Below are positions 59,282 to 64,000 of a DNA stretch of 64,000 nucleotides, one piece after another. A program made the position numbers and the translations under genes. The DNA comes from Erigeron canadensis (Eukaryota; Streptophyta; Magnoliopsida; Asterales; Asteraceae): positions 10,600,501-10,664,500 of the forward strand of contig NC_057768.1 in the NCBI RefSeq assembly GCF_010389155.1, in the 5' to 3' direction. Under the pieces are notes generated by a model that saw nothing but the letters and a program-made list of their open reading frames with translations, was not told the DNA's origin and made no database searches. Position 1 is the stretch's first letter. Every line of letters begins with the position of its first letter.

Positions 59282-61559
59282 GTTTCTCTCAAAGAACTTA
59301 AAGTTATTTTTCGTGTCTTTGTAGTGTAAGTCGTACATAGATAGAGTCATAAAAATACAAAAAGAGTTGTCTTAGTATAAGTTTGTATATATCTAGTGTC
59401 AGAAAAATACAAAAAATATGAATAAAGTAAGGTTACTGCGCTAAATGATGAGAAGTGACGATACTTTAGCTTTTAAGCCTGCTTAATCGTAATATAACTG
59501 ATTAGTTCAGTGATTACAATTTGGGATATATCGGTAGACACAAAGTACCAAGGTTTCCTTCAATCTGAACTTAAATTATACAATGTTCTTGTGGGAAACA
59601 TATGCAGATATATGGCTGAGATTGCTTGCTTTTCAGTAATGAATTGATCTAGTCCTTAAATTTTGTGAAAGATCTAGCATTACTATAAGATTTGTTCAAT
59701 GAATAGGCAAGAACCTCTACCAATCATGAGCATAAAAGTAAATGTGATATTGTTATGCAAATCAATTGAATGCAAATTAAGGGGCTAATGTGGTCTTTGA
59801 GATTCGGACAAGTATGTCCTCGGGGTGTCTTTGTATACCTAGCCTACCTAAAGCTTACAACTTAGGATAGGTTGTCAGAAAGTTCGCTACATGGATCTCA
59901 TAGAAAATCACGGGTTCCTTATAAATCATGAAATGCAGAAGCAAATATGTGAAATCACAAAGTAATTAAATTCAATTATCTATAAAGTGTCTCATGATTT
60001 GTTAAGGAATTTCTTGAATATATTGAATATTTTTTTATCTTAGTGCTTGTATCGATTACGAAAATATATCTAAATGTGGGTTACATAAGTTCGCAAACTA
60101 TCCAATGGCATATTAGGCTACTCGGGTTACATGGTGACTGTCCTTGGCCAGGGTATGTCGAAAGTGTCATAACACAAAGGAAACTGGATGTACCGAGTGT
60201 TTAAGAGGACAAACATACCGGTAATCGCTGTTGGGTCACGGTTCAAAACTTATAATAAGAGAATTATTTTTCACCCGCAGGCTTGTGTAATATGCTAACC
60301 TGATCTAATCAGCAGTAATCATGCATAATGTGAATAATGTATAAAGTCAAGTTAATTAGAATCTAGATTAGTTTATTATTCTGCAATTTTTATTCTGTGT
60401 TATTTTTCTTTTTATTGAGTCAAAATAGTATTTTTATAAGTTCTTATTGCACGAGAGACCCTATTCAAATTCTGAGTATATGTTTTGCTATATTCCTTCA
60501 TGTGAGTTTTTAATGAGGTTGTGTGGTTTGTTTACAAAGAAGATTTTCTAATATGGACATTAATTTGTTTAAGTTATTTGAAATCTCACAATTTTGAAGT
60601 GTTATGTGAAATGTCAAAGTTATTTGAAATCTCACAATTTTCACTTGTCACCAAGTTATTAATCGGGTTTGTTTAAGTTTGTGTGGTGACATTTTAGGGT
60701 TTGACAAGAAATGACCTCCCTTGATCTTTTGTTAGATTTTTAAGTTATTTCATATTTGTTAACCCTGATTGAGAGTACTTGTAACTTGAATTTTCTGCAT
60801 TATACTGTTTTGTTCTCAATGTGTTGATGAGTTATGTGGTAAGTGTGCAGTGTTCAGGTTAAGAAGATAAAGTTGAAGTGCTGATTTCTGTTACTACATT
60901 GTCATTTACACGGATGATATCATGACGATAAGATCCTCAGTGTGTAGTGATAATATTTGTGATGCAGAATTGAGCATGTGAAGGATGAATACATGAACTT
61001 GTTTTTGGAATAGTTATTTATTTATGATTCATGTATTTAATGAAAATAATCAAATTTGATATTAGTTTCTTTTGAATTTCATGCTGTGATTTATGACATA
61101 CTTTTGGAAACTTTACTAAGTTCTTCAGTGAATTTCTGTTGGATAGTTCATTGTTTGTTAAGTTTTGTAGACGGCATCTAGTATGGGACTTAAGTGTTTC
61201 AAGATGGTTTGCCGTCATGCATATCTATGATCAACGGAAGTTCTCGGTGTCATAATCGTCATTGGTAATGAGGTTCATATTTAAATTGATTATTTTCAGG
61301 TTTGTTTATGGTTAGTGTTTAAACCATGGGTTTTCATTCAAGATTATAATGTTCGGTTATCTACTTACATTATGATTATGAATTTGGGTGATAAGCACGT
61401 TTTTAGTACAAGGCATGAACAGGTTGCTTTCTAACGAGTTTTTGCTATGTACAGATTGTGATAAAGGGTCGTGTTTTGGAAGATTGCTTGTATGAAAATC
61501 TGAAATTTTTTCAGAAACTTGCTGAAATCTGGAATATTTTCTGATTTTGATTTGTTCTT
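59282..61559. other. Noncoding spacer between pol and third ORF of copia element 2
   Basis: 2.3 kb of moderately AT-rich sequence without a sustained ORF. A short direct repeat (AAGTTATTTGAAATCTCACA twice, 60,568-60,640) is the only structure noted. SIRE-type elements often have such a spacer before the extra ORF. Confidence 0.65.
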
Positions 61560-61819
61560 ACGAAGATAACTATTATCTTCGTTCGAAACTATTTTTGTTC
61601 AAACGAAGGTTATCTTCGTTTTGCTAACTTCGTTTGTGAAGTTTAGCCCGACCCATAGTTGGCCCATTGTTATTTCACTATATAAAGGGGTTTTTCTTCG
61701 TTTCTTCTACATAAAACGAAAATTACTCTCATTTTCGAGCAAAACCCTAAAACCCAAACTCTTTTCTTTTCTCTCAATCTAATTCATTTTCTTGATTCGT
61801 TGTGCAAACTGTGATCTAA
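61559..61819 (+). promoter_or_regulatory. Putative internal promoter and leader exon of copia element 2
   Basis: Two palindromic CGAAG/CTTCG pairs (61,560-61,582, arms 9-10 bp; 61,601-61,621, arms 8 bp with a GTTAT spacer) are followed by a GGCCCATT site II-like motif and a TATA box (TATATAAAG, 61,679-61,687). A leader-like tract (AAACCCTAAAACCCAAACTC) then leads to a strong donor (GTAAGTG, 61,820). The order palindromes, GGGCC/GGCCC, TATA repeats that of this element's LTR, yet there is no LTR boundary here. Confidence 0.55.
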
Positions 61820-62474
61820 GTAAGTGTTTGATGTTATTTTCATTCACGAAAATGATCTAGGTTTTCTATGTGTCTTCGATTTGATTCATTTTGATTCTAT
61901 ATATCTATATTTTGAAATCATTAACTGGTTTATTCAAACGAAGTTAGACTTGTACAAACGAACTTAGACTTTAGTTCAAAACGAATTTAGATTTGTGAAT
62001 ATGGACTTAGATTTTGGGATTGAACGAATTTAACTTGGGTAGAAACGAAGTTAACTTTCGATGATGCCTTACGAACTTAGACTTTAGTTGATAAGGAACG
62101 AACTTAGCAAAGCTTAACACTCTTAGTTGTGTCCAAACGAATTTAGACTTAGTTTATAAGTTACGAACTTAGAAGATAAGTTATAACTTATGAACTTGCA
62201 TATACAGTTTAGACCTTACGAACTTAAACTTCGTTAGGTGAAAACTTAGGTTTAGTTCTTACGAAGTTAAGATTTATCTTCGTTTCATTCTTGCTTACGA
62301 ATTTAGGTTCTATCTTCGTTTCTGTATACTTAACGAATTTAATGCTTAATTTCGTTCAGTTTGAATAATTTTGTGCAGTTTTATCTTGCGAAATTATTCA
62401 TTAGGTTTTTCAATTCTGCAATCTATTTATTGTGATTATTTATATTTGTTTCGATATTGTGATTGGTTTTGCAG
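61820..62474 (+). other. Predicted leader intron of the third ORF, element 2
   Basis: GTAAGTG donor at 61,820 and TTTTGCAG acceptor ending 62,474, three bases before the third-ORF ATG (62,477). The intron is packed with ACGAAYTTAGA and TATCTTCGTT words (61,935-62,360). Element 1 also has GTGCAG immediately before its third-ORF ATG. Confidence 0.5.
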
Positions 62475-62476
62475 AA

Positions 62477-62704
62477 ATGGCTCTCGCTCCTCGTCAGTTT
62501 GTGAGGAAGCATAATCTTGCATTGAATCTTGATCCAGATCAGCATAATTGCGAACATTTTCATGAAATGTTTAACTACATTGCTCCCTCGCGATTATTTT
62601 TTGCTTTTTATGACTCGCCGAGACTTGTTAGGCAGTATATCGATTCTTTCTGGTCCACTGCTCATGAAGTCATGGTTGATGGACAGAGTTTTGTACGAGC
62701 TACT
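62477..62704 (+). pseudogene. Third ORF of copia element 2, truncated by insertion
   Basis: 76 codons remain (MALAPRQFVRKHNLALNLD...). They align with the element 1 ORF: RQF, HN, NLD, an SR pair, then L-RQY-(2-3)-FW and a VDGQ/NNQ-V segment. The gypsy-type element begins at 62,705 in mid-frame. No catalytic motif is evident; same unknown function as the ORF at 1,525. Confidence 0.7.
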
Positions 62705-64000
62705 GTAACAACCGTCCCAGAAATGTTCTATTTAAGTCCTTGAAAATGTACATATGCCACTAAATCGGTCAGACAGCCTAATACTGACATGAACACTGGC
62801 AGACTAAATGATAAGTATGTGGTAGAGTACGCTAATGGCCAACGGTATGGCACTAATGAAATTGCTCTAGACTGCTCCAGGGTCTTAGTAGACAAGACTT
62901 TTACGATTGACCTAATTCCTGTTGAACTTAGTAGTTTTGATATTATCGTGGGAATGGACTGGCTATCCAAACACCACGCGACTATTTGTTGCCATGAGAA
63001 AACAGTTCATATACCACTCCAGAACAGCGAGATCCTGATAGTGCAAGGCGATAAGTCCACGATCGAGCTAAAGATCGTCTCAGCCATGAAGTTCCGCAAG
63101 TATTTAGACAAAAAAGACCATCTCGTGTACTTAGCTCATGTCATCGACAAAAGTGCTAAAGAACTTAAAGTTCAAGACATCCCCATTGTACGGGACTTTC
63201 CAGATGTTTTTCCTGACGATTTACCAGGTGTACCACCTGTGAGACAAGTCGAGTTCAATATTGATCTTGTTCCCGGTGCAGCACCTGTCGCTAAAGCACC
63301 ATATCGTCTAGCTCCTCCTGAAATGCAAGAACTGTCCAATCAATTACAAGAACTCGTGAGCAAAGGCTTTATCCGTCCCAGTTCATCCCCTTGGGGTGCA
63401 CCGATCTTGTTTGTTAAAAAGAAAGATGGCTCAATGAGAATGTGCATAGATTATCGAGAACTGAACAAACTAACCATCAAGAACCGGTATCCTTTGCCTC
63501 GCATAGACGATCTATTTGATCAATTGCAAGGTGCCTCGTACTTTTCTAAGATCGATCTACGATCGGGCTATCACCAGATTCGTGTTCAAGATGGTGATGT
63601 CCCAAAGACAGCTTTTCGTACTCGCTATGGTCATTACGAGTTCCTCGTTATGCCATTTGGTCTGACTAATGCTCCAGCTATTTTCATGGACTTGATGAAT
63701 CGTGTCTGTCGTCCATTCTTAGACAAATTTGTGATCGTGTTCATTGACGATATTCTCGTTTACTCCTGAAACAAGACCGATCATGAGCAACACTTACGCT
63801 CTGTTCTTCAACTCCTACGAAAAGAAGAGTTATATGCCAAATTTTCAAAGTGCGAATTCTGGCTTCGCCAAGTACAGTTCTTAGGTCACATTGTAAACGA
63901 GGAGGGCATTCATGTTGATCCGACCAAGGTTGAAGCCATCAAGAAATGGGAGGCCCCGATAACTCCCACTGAAGTTCGTAGTTTCCTCGGATTAGCTGGT
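62705..64000 (+). mobile_element. Ty3/gypsy element, rearranged, continues past the window
   Basis: Starts TGTAACAACCGTCCCAGAAATG, matching the first bases of solo LTRs A and B. After only ~60-80 bp the LTR gives way to the protease/pol region, so most of the LTR, PBS, gag and the protease active site are missing from this copy. It lies inside the third ORF of copia element 2. The pol part is described separately. Confidence 0.75.
62789..64000 (+). pseudogene. pol: Ty3/gypsy pol (partial protease, RT), interrupted
   Basis: An open stretch of 326 codons: the C-terminal half of the aspartic protease ([15 protein letters not shown]; the DTG/DSG active site is not present), a linker, then reverse transcriptase with [86 protein letters not shown] and the catalytic [12 protein letters not shown] (~63,745). 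A TGA stop at 63,767-63,769 falls just after the YVDD-equivalent; the same frame continues ([33 protein letters not shown]) to the window edge. This is a typical plant Metaviridae-type RT, probably chromovirus-like, lineage not proven. The missing protease active site and the stop make this copy non-functional. Confidence 0.88.

Larger units (their letters stand above)
53019..62704 (+). mobile_element. SIRE-like Ty1/copia element 2, interrupted at its 3' end
   Basis: Order: 5' LTR (53,019-53,451), PBS, leader word array, gag (53,800-57,141), pol (57,142-59,281) with protease, RT and RNase H but no integrase, a 2.3-kb noncoding spacer, an internal TATA promoter (61,679), a predicted intron, and a third ORF at 62,477 cut by a gypsy insertion at 62,705. 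The large gag with two zinc knuckles and the extra ORF after pol match the SIRE/Maximus lineage. The 3' LTR is outside the window. Confidence 0.85.

Noticed and set aside
60820..61260. 3' LTR of copia element 2 directly after pol
   Set aside because: No copy of the LTR start (TGTTAGGATTCC) or polypurine tract was found before the third ORF; the sequence is better explained as spacer plus internal promoter.
62477..62704. True retroviral envelope gene
   Set aside because: Only the position is env-like; neither copy shows a clear signal peptide, membrane span or fusion-type segment.

Overview
This is eukaryotic nuclear DNA from a flowering plant. It is AT-rich, with GT-AG introns, dense LTR retrotransposons, MITEs and tRNA-derived SINEs, and only two credible host genes. 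The SIRE-like Ty1/copia elements and the SINE and LTR types suggest a large repeat-rich eudicot genome, perhaps Asteraceae (a guess from general knowledge, not provable here).

Layout. 1-5.4 kb: the 3' half of a SIRE-like copia element (internal promoter, decayed third ORF, polypurine tract, 3' LTR). 5.4-17 kb: gene-free repeats, including a gypsy-type fragment, two opposed copies of one foldback MITE, tandem duplications and SINE remnants. 17.0-22.4 kb (+): host gene 1, a five-coding-exon TRM/LONGIFOLIA-type protein with a C-terminal DUF4378 domain (833 aa predicted). 22.4-31 kb: a complete gypsy solo LTR with target duplication AAATC, a hAT MITE and SINEs. 31.1-36.5 kb (+): host gene 2, a WOX13-type homeobox gene whose first coding exon is present twice, with two Mutator-type MITEs in its long intron. 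37.2-40.4 kb: a Harbinger-type element (TTA target duplication) with a decayed Myb/trihelix-like ORF and a nested LTR. 40.8-42.2 kb: a Mutator-like element with a 9-bp target duplication. 43.2-45.6 kb: an inverted copy of the gypsy-type fragment and a second Myb/trihelix-like pseudogene. 46.9-51.5 kb: a palindrome-based tandem array split by a second solo LTR (target duplication AAAGC). 51.5-52.8 kb: a minus-strand LTR. 53.0-62.7 kb: a second SIRE-like copia element (LTR, PBS, gag, pol lacking integrase, long spacer, internal promoter, third ORF). From 62,705: a rearranged Ty3/gypsy element inserted into that third ORF; its first bases match the two solo LTRs, so it probably identifies their family.

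The most unusual pattern is that promoter or leader regions of several unrelated elements are each packed with a private short word, often as perfect palindromic pairs with a short fixed spacer: TGCGTGTT in copia element 1, AACGAAG/CTTCGTT in copia element 2, a GCGCCGC-centred palindrome in gypsy-type LTRs. In both copia elements the word marks the LTR promoter and also a second, internal TATA promoter ahead of the third ORF. Two solo LTRs of one family carry different words in the same variable window.
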